A DNA stretch of 64,000 nucleotides, taken from NCBI GenBank assembly GCA_038316435.1, contig JBBQAQ010000002.1:1-64000 (forward strand). The letters are read 5' to 3'. Both the position numbers and the translations under genes were made by a program. Origin of the DNA: JACJXF01 sp038316435. Its GTDB lineage: Bacteria > Bacteroidota > Bacteroidia > Bacteroidales > GCA-2748055. Below, one piece after another: positions 10,121-18,136 of this stretch (positions are counted from its first letter, which is position 1; each line of letters opens with the position of its first letter). Under the pieces are notes generated by a model. That model searched no databases. It saw only the letters and a list, made by a program, of their open reading frames with translations, and was not told where the DNA came from.

Positions 10121-10801
10121 ATGAATAGAATAATCATCATAATACTCTTGTTTCTTACAATATGTCCAGTTGTTATGCCACAAGACATTCCAAAGGGAAC
10201 AGTTAAATATTCCCCGGAATTCATGTTTAATGATGGGATTTATCTGAGTTTTGATCAGCTCAAAAATAACCGTCCTATACCTGTCGCTCGTCTTGTTTCG
10301 CAAAATGATCATAGCAGTCCTGACTTTTACACTAAACTTCTGGAAGAAAAGAAAGTGATTTTCTTTGACGATTTTGGAGTTCAACAAACAGTTGCGGTAG
10401 ATAAAATTTGGGGATTCAGCAGAAATGGTATTGTTTATGTCCGGATTGGTGATAATTATTCACGGATTACCGTTGTTGGGAGTATCTGCCATTTTGTTGC
10501 AAACATTACAACCTACAGTTCACGTTATTATGATCCGTATTCCTACAATCCCTATTATAACAGGTATTCTGCTAATCCCCCTACATCAACTACTACAGAG
10601 ATGAGGCAATTTCTTTTGGATTTTGAAACCGGAAAAATACTCGAATATGATGTACAAGGAGTGGAAGTCCTTTTGATGAAAGACCCCGAATTATACGATG
10701 AATTTGAAGCGCTCGGAAACAAAAAGAAAAAACAAATGAAATTCCTTTATATCAGGAAGTTTAATGATAGAAATCCTTTATATATACCTGTCAATAATTA
10801 A
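10121..10801 (+). CDS. hypothetical secreted protein
   Basis: A 226-residue protein I do not recognise. Residues 1-20 form a typical signal peptide (MNRIIIIILLFLTICPVVMP) without a lipobox cysteine, so it is probably periplasmic or outer-membrane associated. The middle has alternating hydrophobic residues suggesting beta structure. Residues about 136-155 are rich in Tyr, Pro and Asn (YDPYSYNPYYNRY), and a Lys-rich patch lies near residue 205. It begins 256 bp from the divergent kinase gene and is followed after 11 bp by another signal-peptide protein, so the two likely form a transcription unit. No function is proposed. Confidence 0.7.
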   Translation: MNRIIIIILLFLTICPVVMPQDIPKGTVKYSPEFMFNDGIYLSFDQLKNNRPIPVARLVSQNDHSSPDFYTKLLEEKKVIFFDDFGVQQTVAVDKIWGFSRNGIVYVRIGDNYSRITVVGSICHFVANITTYSSRYYDPYSYNPYYNRYSANPPTSTTTEMRQFLLDFETGKILEYDVQGVEVLLMKDPELYDEFEALGNKKKKQMKFLYIRKFNDRNPLYIPVNN

Positions 10802-10812
10802 ATCTATATACT

Positions 10813-11661
10813 ATGAAAAAGCTACTTCTTTTTTTAACGGCAATTCTGTTAATTAATTTTATAAGCGCTCAAGTGGAATATCTTCCAACTAAAGAAGATC
10901 TTGGAAAGCTACTCGCCACAAAAACTTATGTTGTGCTTGAAGAAAGTCCTATGTCTGATTTTAATTTTGAAATTAAAGATGTTATTGAAAAAAACTGGAC
11001 AATAACAAAATACGAATTCATTAAAAATGATGAATTTGAAAAATTATCCTCTAATGAAAAGTGCTCATTTTTATATACTTCACTTGTGAGTTTTGAAAAA
11101 GACAAAACTGAATCAAGATATGTTTTTCTACATTTTTCACTAGGTGGTCCGAATCTCACTATTGACGATCTACGGGATATGGTTTCTATCCCTCTTTCTT
11201 ATTTTGGTACTGATCCTGAAAACTACATTTATAAATTAGGGACTATTATAAGATTTGTTCAAAACCACGTCAATTTAATTAATGAAAAACCTGAATTAAT
11301 TAGTAATAATATATTTAAGTTTTATAATGATAATGTCAAGGATATTCATACTAAAACTCTCTTTCTGTTGCAAGATGAGTTATCTGCGGATATTAGCACA
11401 CCAGCAAGAATTAAAGCAATTTATCCATATAAATTTAAAATTGTAACCAGAGAAGAAATAAACCAGGCAATTAAAGATAAGAATGATGAGGTAGTATTCT
11501 TGCATAAAGTTGGACCGGAAGGTAAACGCTCTTTGGCTAGATGTTACAAGATTATCATTGGTGCCGCTGATGCGAATTTCTATTATTTCGATTACCATAT
11601 GGTTTCGGAAAAAAATCCTGATGGACTTCTTGAATCGGATTTGAAGAAAATGGCAAAATAG
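10813..11661 (+). CDS. hypothetical secreted protein
   Basis: A 282-residue protein with an N-terminal signal peptide (MKKLLLFLTAILLINFISAQ). No recognised domain. The body is mixed alpha/beta with many charged residues, and the C-terminal third has HKVGPEGKRSLARCYKIIIG followed by a Phe/Tyr-rich strand. It starts 11 bp after the preceding secreted protein, so both are probably expressed together. Codon use looks like that of the neighbours, and nothing suggests recent transfer. The function is unknown. Confidence 0.7.
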   Translation: MKKLLLFLTAILLINFISAQVEYLPTKEDLGKLLATKTYVVLEESPMSDFNFEIKDVIEKNWTITKYEFIKNDEFEKLSSNEKCSFLYTSLVSFEKDKTESRYVFLHFSLGGPNLTIDDLRDMVSIPLSYFGTDPENYIYKLGTIIRFVQNHVNLINEKPELISNNIFKFYNDNVKDIHTKTLFLLQDELSADISTPARIKAIYPYKFKIVTREEINQAIKDKNDEVVFLHKVGPEGKRSLARCYKIIIGAADANFYYFDYHMVSEKNPDGLLESDLKKMAK

Positions 11662-11839
11662 TAGCTTGCGATAATTTGCTCGTGATTAATATGATTAGTG
11701 TATTCCAAAGAATCGCAATTCCTAAATTTAAAAATTTCAGTTAGTCTGAATCATGCATGTTCATGATTATTTGTTTTAATATATAAATGATAAGAATGAC
11801 AAATTCATATGAATTAACTCTTAACAATAGCAATTACTG

Positions 11840-13222
11840 ATGTCCTTTACAAAACCTTCTATCCCTGCAGGAACCAGAGATTTTACTCCTCTGGAAATGG
11901 TGCGCAGGAATTTTATCTTTTCAACAATACGTGAAGTATTTAAGCTTTTTGGATTCCAGGCTATAGAAACACCTGCAATGGAAAATCTTTCTACACTCCT
12001 CGGTAAATATGGTGAAGAAGGAGATAAACTCCTTTTCAGAATTCTGAATTCAGGTGACTTTTTGTCAAAAACCGACGATAGTTTACTGCAAAGTAAAGAT
12101 TCAATGAAAGTCGCTAATTCTATATCAGAACGGGGACTTCGATATGATCTTACAGTTCCCTTTGCCCGTTTTGTGGTGCAGCATAGGAATGAAATTAATT
12201 TTCCGTTTAAAAGATACCAGATTCAGCCTGTGTGGAGAGCCGACCGTCCGCAGAAGGGGCGTTATCGTGAATTTTACCAGTGTGATGCTGACACCATCGG
12301 TAGCAATTCCCTGCTAAATGAAGTGGAACTGATAAAAATTATTGATATGGTATTTTCTCGGCTCCATATCCGGGCAAATATCAAACTTAATAACAGGAAG
12401 GTTCTTGCAGGTATTGCAGAGATTATCGGTGAAGCAAATAAAATTAACGATATTACAATTGCCTTGGATAAATTGGATAAAATAGGAGAAGAAAAGGTGA
12501 TTGAAGAGTTGATCCAGAAAGGGATCAGTAACGCATCGGTTTCAAAGCTGAAACCTTTGTTTGATATGAAAGGTTCTAAAGATGCCAAGATGCAGTTTCT
12601 TAGTAATTACCTCGAGGCATCCACAATTGGATGCCTTGGTATTGAGGAACTTAAAACGGTTTTTAGGCTTCTTGAATCCTTTAATATTATTAATGCCATT
12701 GAACTAGATTTGACACTTGCCCGTGGACTAAATTACTATACTGGAGCAATTATTGAAGTAAAAGCTTTGGATGTGGAGATTGGTAGTATTTGTGGAGGGG
12801 GAAGATACGACGACCTGACAGGTATTTTCGGTATGCCAGGAGTATCAGGTGTTGGCGTTTCTTTTGGTGCAGACCGGATTTACGATGTGATGCTTAGTTT
12901 AAACAATTTCCCTGCTGAAGCTGAATCAGGCACCGAGGTATTATTTGTGAATTTCGGCGAAAAAGAAGTAGTAGCTATTTTACCTCTTTTATCAAAAATT
13001 CGTGAATGCGGTGTATCAGCTGAAATTTATCCTGATGCTGCGAAATTTCAGAAACAGCTCGGATTTGCCAACACAAACAAAATACCCTTTGTTGCACTTG
13101 CCGGTGAACAGGAACTGGAAAAAGGTGTAATAACCCTGAAAAATATGAATTCGGGAACTCAGGAGCAACTTTCATTTGATGTATTTGAAGAAAGGATATT
13201 AAGCGAAAGAAGGAATAAATAA
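11840..13222 (+). CDS. hisS: histidyl-tRNA synthetase
   Basis: A 460-residue class II aminoacyl-tRNA synthetase that charges tRNA-His in the cytoplasm. Class II motif 2 is seen as QPVWRADRPQKGRYREFYQCD. The histidine-specific loops are LARGLNYYTGAIIE (HisA) and GGGRYDDLTGIFG (motif 3 region), and the C-terminal anticodon-binding domain runs from about residue 360. The N-terminal IPAGTRDFTPLEM matches the usual start of the family, supporting the ATG chosen. Length is normal for Bacteroidota HisRS. It appears to be a single-gene unit, with 178 bp before it and more than 700 bp after it without an intact gene. Confidence 0.95.
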   Translation: MSFTKPSIPAGTRDFTPLEMVRRNFIFSTIREVFKLFGFQAIETPAMENLSTLLGKYGEEGDKLLFRILNSGDFLSKTDDSLLQSKDSMKVANSISERGLRYDLTVPFARFVVQHRNEINFPFKRYQIQPVWRADRPQKGRYREFYQCDADTIGSNSLLNEVELIKIIDMVFSRLHIRANIKLNNRKVLAGIAEIIGEANKINDITIALDKLDKIGEEKVIEELIQKGISNASVSKLKPLFDMKGSKDAKMQFLSNYLEASTIGCLGIEELKTVFRLLESFNIINAIELDLTLARGLNYYTGAIIEVKALDVEIGSICGGGRYDDLTGIFGMPGVSGVGVSFGADRIYDVMLSLNNFPAEAESGTEVLFVNFGEKEVVAILPLLSKIRECGVSAEIYPDAAKFQKQLGFANTNKIPFVALAGEQELEKGVITLKNMNSGTQEQLSFDVFEERILSERRNK

Positions 13223-13319
13223 TTCGTCTTTTCATCAACTACACATGTATCAATACATTGGGCGCAGCTTAAAGTAACTTCTTCAAATATTCGATTGTTG
13301 AAACATTGATTTACGATAA

Positions 13320-13820
13320 GGAAAGAAAAAAAAGCTAAAATCAAAAGATACTAAAATAAATATTGGGGAAATCAAGGAGGTCAAAGATAGTAGCCTTGTT
13401 AAATTTGACATTGACATAATACCTTTAAGTAACCCGAAAGAAATGGGAGCCCTTGGAATAGAATCCGTCCTTGAATATAAGAATGAACAAGCGATGTTTC
13501 AAGATTCTACATGGCAAGTTTTAAACCTTTTAAACTTAAAATATTTTTGATTAACTAGTTGGCTAAAATATAAAGGTAAGAATGAAAATGAATTTGATAA
13601 TTATCAATGTACTGATGAGTTTTTTGTTGCGAATGCTTCCATGGTATACACAAATAAAACTAAAGGTTTCTTTAAAGTAAGTGGAGTTGTTAGTGAGAGT
13701 TACTATACGGATGAGTTTTGGAATGAATTTATTAATCATCCTTTTTATAAACCTTTTTCACCTGAGATCCTTAAAGAAATGAATAGTAATTTGCATGAGT
13801 TAAATAATATCCGGAAGTAA
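13320..13820 (+). pseudogene. hypothetical gene broken by an in-frame TGA
   Basis: One reading frame stays open from after a TAA at 13317-13319 to a TAA at 13818-13820, except for a single TGA at 13548-13550. Before the TGA it reads like a protein (DIDIIPLSNPKEMGALGIES, FQDSTWQVLNLLNLKYF). After it the same frame continues smoothly (SWLKYKGKNENEFDNYQ, FFVANASMVYTNKTKGFF, EFWNEFINHPFYKPFSPEI). No good ATG precedes the first part. The simplest reading is a gene that lost its start and acquired a nonsense mutation. I do not recognise the family. The frame ends 5 bp before a long dyad element. Other genes here use TGA as a normal stop, so recoding is unlikely. Confidence 0.6.
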
Positions 13821-13825
13821 GCAGC

Positions 13826-13958
13826 ACCCAACAAGCGGTAAGCCCAATGCCTGGCTCTTTCTTAATACGACATTTTTTGTATAAATTTAGAAATAAGTAG
13901 GCCGAAAATTGAATCGTACAAATGCCGGCACTGGGCCTGCCGACGAGCGATTCTCGTC
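13826..13958. repeat. long imperfect dyad element (attC-like)
   Basis: The arms are CGGTAAGCCCAATGCCTGGC (13836-13855) and GCCGGCACTGGGCCTGCCG (13924-13942). They pair over 19 positions with two substitutions and one unpaired T, across a 68-nt AT-rich loop. The element is preceded by ACCCAAC (13826-13832) and followed by a small hairpin GACGAG-cgatt-CTCGTC (13942-13958). It is GC-richer than its surroundings. The stem with an extrahelical base and an RYYYAAC-like box recalls integron attC sites, but no matching GTTRRRY box is present on the right. It could also be a dispersed intergenic repeat or an RNA structure ending the upstream transcript. Confidence 0.55.
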
Positions 13959-13994
13959 AAATTTCTATTTTAATTGTTTTAAAAGAATTATAAA

Positions 13995-15518
13995 ATGCCT
14001 CATTACATTGACTCTCAAGTTATTAATTTTAAGCAGATTACTAGTATTTTAAATAGTCCATCTAAACTTTTTTTATCTGAAGAGGCTGAAAAGAAAATCA
14101 TTCGTTGTCGCGAATATCTTGATAGAAGGCTTCAAAGTGGTGAAGAGGTTATCTATGGAATTAATACAGGATTTGGTTCTTTATACAACCGGGTTATCTC
14201 AAGAGAAGACTTGGGCAAGCTTCAAAGGAATCTTGTAATGTCACATGCCTGCGGGATTGGAGATGAGGTTCCTCAGAAAGTTGTAAAACTGATGCTTTTT
14301 CTGAAAGCACAGTCTTTGTCATACGGAAATTCTGGGGTTCAACTGGGAACGGTTCAACGCCTGCTTGATTTTTATAACGAGGGAGTTATTCCTGTGGTTT
14401 ATCAATACGGTTCGCTGGGCGCATCAGGTGATTTGGCTCCATTGGCGCATTTAAGTTTGCCATTGATCGGGTTGGGTGAAGTGTATTATCAGGGAAAAAA
14501 ATACCCATCGGCTGAAATCCTAAGAAAGTTTGGTTGGGATCCTATTGATTTAAAATCAAAGGAAGGGCTGGCTCTTTTGAATGGCACACAATTTATGAGC
14601 GCTTATGGCGTAGAACTTTGTTTAAGAGTTTTTAAACTATCTCAGCTATCGGATGTAATCGGCACCCTTTCACTTGAAGCTTTCGATGGAAGAATCGAAC
14701 CATTTCATGAACTTATTCAGAAAATAAGACCTTATGAAGGGCAGATTAAAACTGCAAAGCGGGTACGTTGGCTATTGAATGACAGCGAACTCATAAACCG
14801 CCACAAGCAACATGTACAGGATCCATACTCTTTCAGGTGCATTCCCCAGGTACACGGGGCTTCAAAAGATTCAATAAAATATGTTGCATATGTCTTTCAG
14901 CGGGAGATCAATTCGGTTACTGATAATCCAACTATTTTCCCGGAAGAGGATCTGATTATTTCTGCAGGGAATTTCCATGGTCAACCTCTTGCTCTTGCTC
15001 TGGATAACCTAGCTATTGCCATGTCGGAACTTGGAAACATTTCAGAACGCAGAACCTATCAGCTCGTAGGTGGACACCGGAATCTTCCTCCTTTCCTGTG
15101 CGCCAATCCAGGTCTGAATTCCGGATTTATGATTCCTCAATATACAGCTGCATCGATGGTTAGCCATAATAAACAATTGTCTACACCTAGTTCGGTTGAT
15201 AGCATTGAATCTTCACAGGGTCAGGAAGATCATGTTAGTATGGGTGCCAATGCTGCGGTTAAGGCATATAAAGTAATGGAAAATCTTGAACGTATTCTGG
15301 CTATTGAATTGTACAATGCTGCGCAGGCAATGGATTTTAGAAGACCTGCCCGGACATCATCTTTTCTTGAGAACATTTTGACCCAGTACAGGCAAAAAGT
15401 AAAATTTGTTGAGGATGACATTGTTATGTATGAAGATATTAATCGATCTGTTGAATTTCTTCGGGAAGTTGAGATGGAAATGCCAGTAGATGAGGAACAA
15501 ACTGATCTTGGAGGATAG
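13995..15518 (+). CDS. hutH: histidine ammonia-lyase
   Basis: A 507-residue lyase that converts L-histidine to trans-urocanate and ammonia, the first step of histidine degradation. The electrophilic MIO cofactor forms from Ala143-Ser144-Gly145 in GSLGASGDLAPLAHLSLP. Other family marks are YGINTGFGSLYNRVI near the N-terminus, the QDPYSFRCIPQVHGA stretch, and SSQGQEDHVSMGANAA near residue 405. Length is normal. None of hutU, hutI or ftcD is adjacent, so the rest of the pathway must lie elsewhere. The neighbouring phenylalanine/tyrosine lyases share this fold, but SQGQEDHVSMG favours HutH. Confidence 0.93.
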   Translation: MPHYIDSQVINFKQITSILNSPSKLFLSEEAEKKIIRCREYLDRRLQSGEEVIYGINTGFGSLYNRVISREDLGKLQRNLVMSHACGIGDEVPQKVVKLMLFLKAQSLSYGNSGVQLGTVQRLLDFYNEGVIPVVYQYGSLGASGDLAPLAHLSLPLIGLGEVYYQGKKYPSAEILRKFGWDPIDLKSKEGLALLNGTQFMSAYGVELCLRVFKLSQLSDVIGTLSLEAFDGRIEPFHELIQKIRPYEGQIKTAKRVRWLLNDSELINRHKQHVQDPYSFRCIPQVHGASKDSIKYVAYVFQREINSVTDNPTIFPEEDLIISAGNFHGQPLALALDNLAIAMSELGNISERRTYQLVGGHRNLPPFLCANPGLNSGFMIPQYTAASMVSHNKQLSTPSSVDSIESSQGQEDHVSMGANAAVKAYKVMENLERILAIELYNAAQAMDFRRPARTSSFLENILTQYRQKVKFVEDDIVMYEDINRSVEFLREVEMEMPVDEEQTDLGG

Positions 15519-15547
15519 TATTCTTTAATGGGATTTCATTATGTGCG

Positions 15548-16000
15548 CTAATCCCAGACATACTTCCATGAGCCATCCTTCATCTTTTTCCAAACAGTGT
15601 GGAAAACACCTTGAAAGTTTGAAATTTTTCCTGATGAGTCGGTAAAGCACCACTTGTACTTTCCATAGGTATATGCCAACGTCGCATCATCAGAAATATC
15701 AAAATAGTCAGGTGTCCATTCCGCATATGCTTTATTGGAAATTGGATTTAAATAGTAATTTTTGATTGCTTCCCTGCCTGTAATCAATGAATCATTTTCC
15801 CTTTTAATAACAGCATCGTCTGCGGCGAATATATAAAATCCTTCAGCCACTCCCTGAGATTTCACAGTCTCCTGAAAATTCCTTTCTACTTGCTTAATTT
15901 CAGATTTAATCTCCTCATGATCTATCATTCTGGAGCAGCTGGAAAATGATGGCAGAAACCCCATAATAGCTATAATTAAAATTTGCATTTTCCTTTTCAT
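15548..16000 (-). CDS. DUF4440/SnoaL-like (NTF2-fold) lipoprotein
   Basis: A 150-residue protein. The signal peptide ends in a lipobox (SFSSC, Cys22), so it should be an outer- or inner-membrane lipoprotein. The mature part looks like a DUF4440/SnoaL-like NTF2 fold: a long first helix (IKSEIKQVERNFQETVKSQG), the FYIFAADDAVIKRENDSLI strand, TGREAIKNYYLNP, and a C-terminal HTVWKKMKDGSWKYVWD strand pair. Many such proteins have no known ligand. It is convergent with hutH, with a 29-bp gap. The family call is by fold pattern and is moderately secure. Confidence 0.75.
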   Translation of the reverse strand: MKRKMQILIIAIMGFLPSFSSCSRMIDHEEIKSEIKQVERNFQETVKSQGVAEGFYIFAADDAVIKRENDSLITGREAIKNYYLNPISNKAYAEWTPDYFDISDDATLAYTYGKYKWCFTDSSGKISNFQGVFHTVWKKMKDGSWKYVWD

Positions 16001-16155
16001 AAAATTAGTATGTACTATATTAATTCGAAATATTGCTCAAAATCAAGTGTAATTTGGTCTAATTTCAGGTAAAACTACTGTGTTTCATTTCATGATTTTT
16101 CTATAATATTATCGTATGAAATTTAACAAATTACATCATTAAAATCAATGCAAAA

Positions 16156-16344
16156 ATGGAAGACAGAAATTTGTTAAGAGAAAAGATTATTTCAATTCTC
16201 AGGAAAAAAGGTAGTTTATATCTAGGAGACATTACAAAAGAAATATCCTTGTCTCCACAGTCTGGTTACAAGTATATTGAAGAGCTGATGGAAGAAGGCA
16301 TAGTGGTTCACCAGCCTAATTCATTAAAGATTAAGCTTGCATAG
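16156..16344 (+). CDS. small winged-helix DNA-binding protein
   Basis: A 62-residue protein made almost entirely of a winged helix-turn-helix. Helix 1 is REKIISILRKKGSL, the HTH pair is LGDITKEISLSPQSGYKYIEEL, and the wing is GIVVHQPNSLKIKLA. It looks like a minimal MarR- or ArsR-like reader head without effector domain. It lies alone between a divergent lipoprotein gene and a convergent operon. Small size and lack of an effector domain leave its role open; it could be an autonomous repressor or a remnant of a longer regulator, though the frame is intact. Confidence 0.6.
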   Translation: MEDRNLLREKIISILRKKGSLYLGDITKEISLSPQSGYKYIEELMEEGIVVHQPNSLKIKLA

Positions 16345-16387
16345 CAGTTTTGCAATAATATGCAAACTCTAAATCAGATAGTTTTAA

Positions 16388-16408
16388 AGTTTATGTCGGT
16401 CATAAACT
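16388..16408. terminator. possible bidirectional terminator hairpin
   Basis: AGTTTATG-tcggt-CATAAACT forms an 8-bp perfect stem with a 5-nt loop between the convergent small HTH gene and the sigma operon. A weak second hairpin lies just upstream (AGTTTTGCA...TGCAAACT). No strong T-tract follows on the plus strand. Confidence 0.35.
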
Positions 16409-16428
16409 AACAGAGGTATCATTTTGTA

Positions 16429-16902
16429 TCAAAAATCTCTGGTTGGTATCTGCTTATTATCTCTGATTTGTTTCAGAATATATATCTTAAACTGATTTTC
16501 TGTAACATAAATCATTAATACTTTTTTAGGAGGGAGAATTTCGAGAAACTTCTTATTAAAATTTTCAATCAAAGAGGTTTCTTGTATCTGGAATGAGGCA
16601 AATTTGGCCAACGATTCCTGAACCTCCGCATCGGTCATATAGTCTTTATTATCAGCAATATACTGATATAACACCTTTCTATCTCGATTGATTTTATCCT
16701 TTCGGTTTGAAAAGTCGTTATAAACCGGCCAAAATCTATCGGCCTCTGCTTGAGTAAGTGCTAATTCCTTTGTAAAGAACGCAACTTTTTCAGCATCAAT
16801 CTTATCATTTTTACCTGATTTTTGTGCTGATAAATCCCCTGAAAAAATCAAAATCATTGATAAACAGAGATAAATAGATAATATTTTATTAAAGTTTGTC
16901 AT
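16429..16902 (-). CDS. Spy/CpxP-like periplasmic protein of an ECF sigma operon
   Basis: A 157-residue protein with a signal peptide (residues 1-26, ending DLSAQ). The mature part is all-helical and charged, with KELALTQAEADRFWPVYNDF followed by DKINRDRKVLYQYIADN and LPPKKVLMIYVTENQFK. The LTxxEAxxFWPxYxxF phrase is typical of Bacteroidota proteins encoded with ECF sigma factors and resembles the LTxxQ repeats of Spy/CpxP chaperones. It is third in the operon after the sigma factor and anti-sigma, 10 bp downstream. It may sense or buffer envelope damage; that role is inference. Confidence 0.7.
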   Translation of the reverse strand: MTNFNKILSIYLCLSMILIFSGDLSAQKSGKNDKIDAEKVAFFTKELALTQAEADRFWPVYNDFSNRKDKINRDRKVLYQYIADNKDYMTDAEVQESLAKFASFQIQETSLIENFNKKFLEILPPKKVLMIYVTENQFKIYILKQIRDNKQIPTRDF

Positions 16903-16912
16903 AATTTCCTTT

Positions 16913-17392
16913 TTAAAGTTCTTGCATTAATACTTCAATATCAGCATCTTCGAGTATAAGGTAATCAATCATTGCATCAGAGCTGCTATTTTCAGTTTGA
17001 TTCACAGAATTATTCGTTTCGCTCGTTTCCATATAAGCATCATAGAGCATAGTCTCATCAAGCTCATCGACTGAATAATCAGATAAATCTGCAACCAGAC
17101 TAATTCCGGAATCTGATTTGCTATTCTGATTACTTACAATAAATTTTATGCCGGTATATGCGACAAACATTAATCCCGCAAATGATGCGGCAATAGTTAA
17201 ACGTGGAATAAAATTAATCTTTAAAACTTTCTTTTCAGTAGGTCTTTCACTTGCTTTTATTCGTTCCTGTAGCCGTTCAGGAAATGCCTCAAAATAACCT
17301 TCCGGAACTTTAAAACTCTGATCGGTTTTAAAATCCTTTAAACTAAAGGTATTTTGTTTATTTGAGGACATATTTCTTTTTTGGTTTGACAT
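16913..17392 (-). CDS. anti-sigma-like single-pass membrane protein
   Basis: A 159-residue protein. The N-terminal cytoplasmic part contains FKVPEGYFEAFPERLQERI, a phrase common in small Bacteroidota proteins encoded after ECF sigma factors. A single membrane helix follows at about residues 66-88 (RLTIAASFAGLMFVAYTGIK). The periplasmic tail is strongly acidic and Ser/Asn-rich (DLSDYSVDELDETML, ending DYLILEDADIEVLMQEL). No zinc-binding HxxxCxxC is present. By position, 17 bp after the sigma gene, it is the likely anti-sigma factor. The second Met (MSSNKQN) is an alternative start. Confidence 0.65.
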   Translation of the reverse strand: MSNQKRNMSSNKQNTFSLKDFKTDQSFKVPEGYFEAFPERLQERIKASERPTEKKVLKINFIPRLTIAASFAGLMFVAYTGIKFIVSNQNSKSDSGISLVADLSDYSVDELDETMLYDAYMETSETNNSVNQTENSSSDAMIDYLILEDADIEVLMQEL

Positions 17393-17409
17393 ATAAAGTT
17401 AGAAATGGT

Positions 17410-17958
17410 TTAATTCTCATTCATATATTTTTCAATTTTTTTTACTGCATGATGGTAAGAAGCTTTAAGTGCTCCAACACTTGTTTTCAGAATTTCTGAC
17501 ATATCTTCATATTTCATCTCATCAAAATACTTCATATTGAAAACTATTTTTTGCTTTTCCGGAAGTGTAAATATTGCTTTTTGAAGTTTGAGTTGGATAG
17601 CATCCCCATTAAAATACTCATCAGACTCTAATGTTTCCGATAAATTTTTCTCAACTCCGGACCAGGGTAAAAGGTTTGCTCTTTTTTTCTGTCTAAGGAA
17701 GCTTAAAGCTTCATTAGTGGCGATACGGTAAAGCCAGGTAAACAGATTTGAGTCTTCTCTAAAGTTGTCGAGGCCTTTCCATGCTTTAATAAAAGTATTC
17801 TGCAGGATATCATCAGTATCTTCATGATTAACAAGGATTTTCCTTATATGCCAGTATAATCTCACCTTATATTCATCAACCAGGATATTAAAAACATAAT
17901 CCTGTTGATGACCTTTTTTAAAAAGTTCTATGAGCTCCTTTTCAGTGGGTTTGGACAT
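17410..17958 (-). CDS. ECF-type RNA polymerase sigma factor
   Basis: A 182-residue sigma-70 family protein of the extracytoplasmic-function group. Region 2 is visible as HIRKILVNHEDTDDILQNTF and IKAWKGLDNFREDSNLFTWL. The linker NEALSFLRQKKR follows, then region 4 as LPEKQKIVFNMKYFDEMKYEDMSEILKTSVGALKASYHHA. It directs RNA polymerase to a stress or envelope regulon. It is first in a three-gene operon with a membrane anti-sigma candidate and a CpxP-like protein, the usual arrangement for membrane-signal control. The start at MSKPTEKELIELFKKG fits the family. Confidence 0.9.
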   Translation of the reverse strand: MSKPTEKELIELFKKGHQQDYVFNILVDEYKVRLYWHIRKILVNHEDTDDILQNTFIKAWKGLDNFREDSNLFTWLYRIATNEALSFLRQKKRANLLPWSGVEKNLSETLESDEYFNGDAIQLKLQKAIFTLPEKQKIVFNMKYFDEMKYEDMSEILKTSVGALKASYHHAVKKIEKYMNEN

Positions 17959-18136
17959 ATTCGAATATAGGATACTTTTACCTAAGTATTGAGTCTGTAT
18001 AGAGCTTAAATTTAAGATTTTGATTCAGCAAAAAGCAATAAAATACTTTTGCGCAAAACTGACTTCTCTATTCACTTCAATCTCATAGTTTCATTTGGAT
18101 GCAGGAATGTGCAAATGGTTTAATGGCCAGGGGAAA

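Noticed and set aside
13548..13550. TGA read as an amino acid
   Set aside because: Several intact genes here end in TGA (for example at 42855 and 52167), so it is a normal stop.
13826..13958. A standard integron attC site
   Set aside because: The stem and an RYYYAAC-like box are present, but no complementary GTTRRRY box and no integrase were found; kept only as attC-like.
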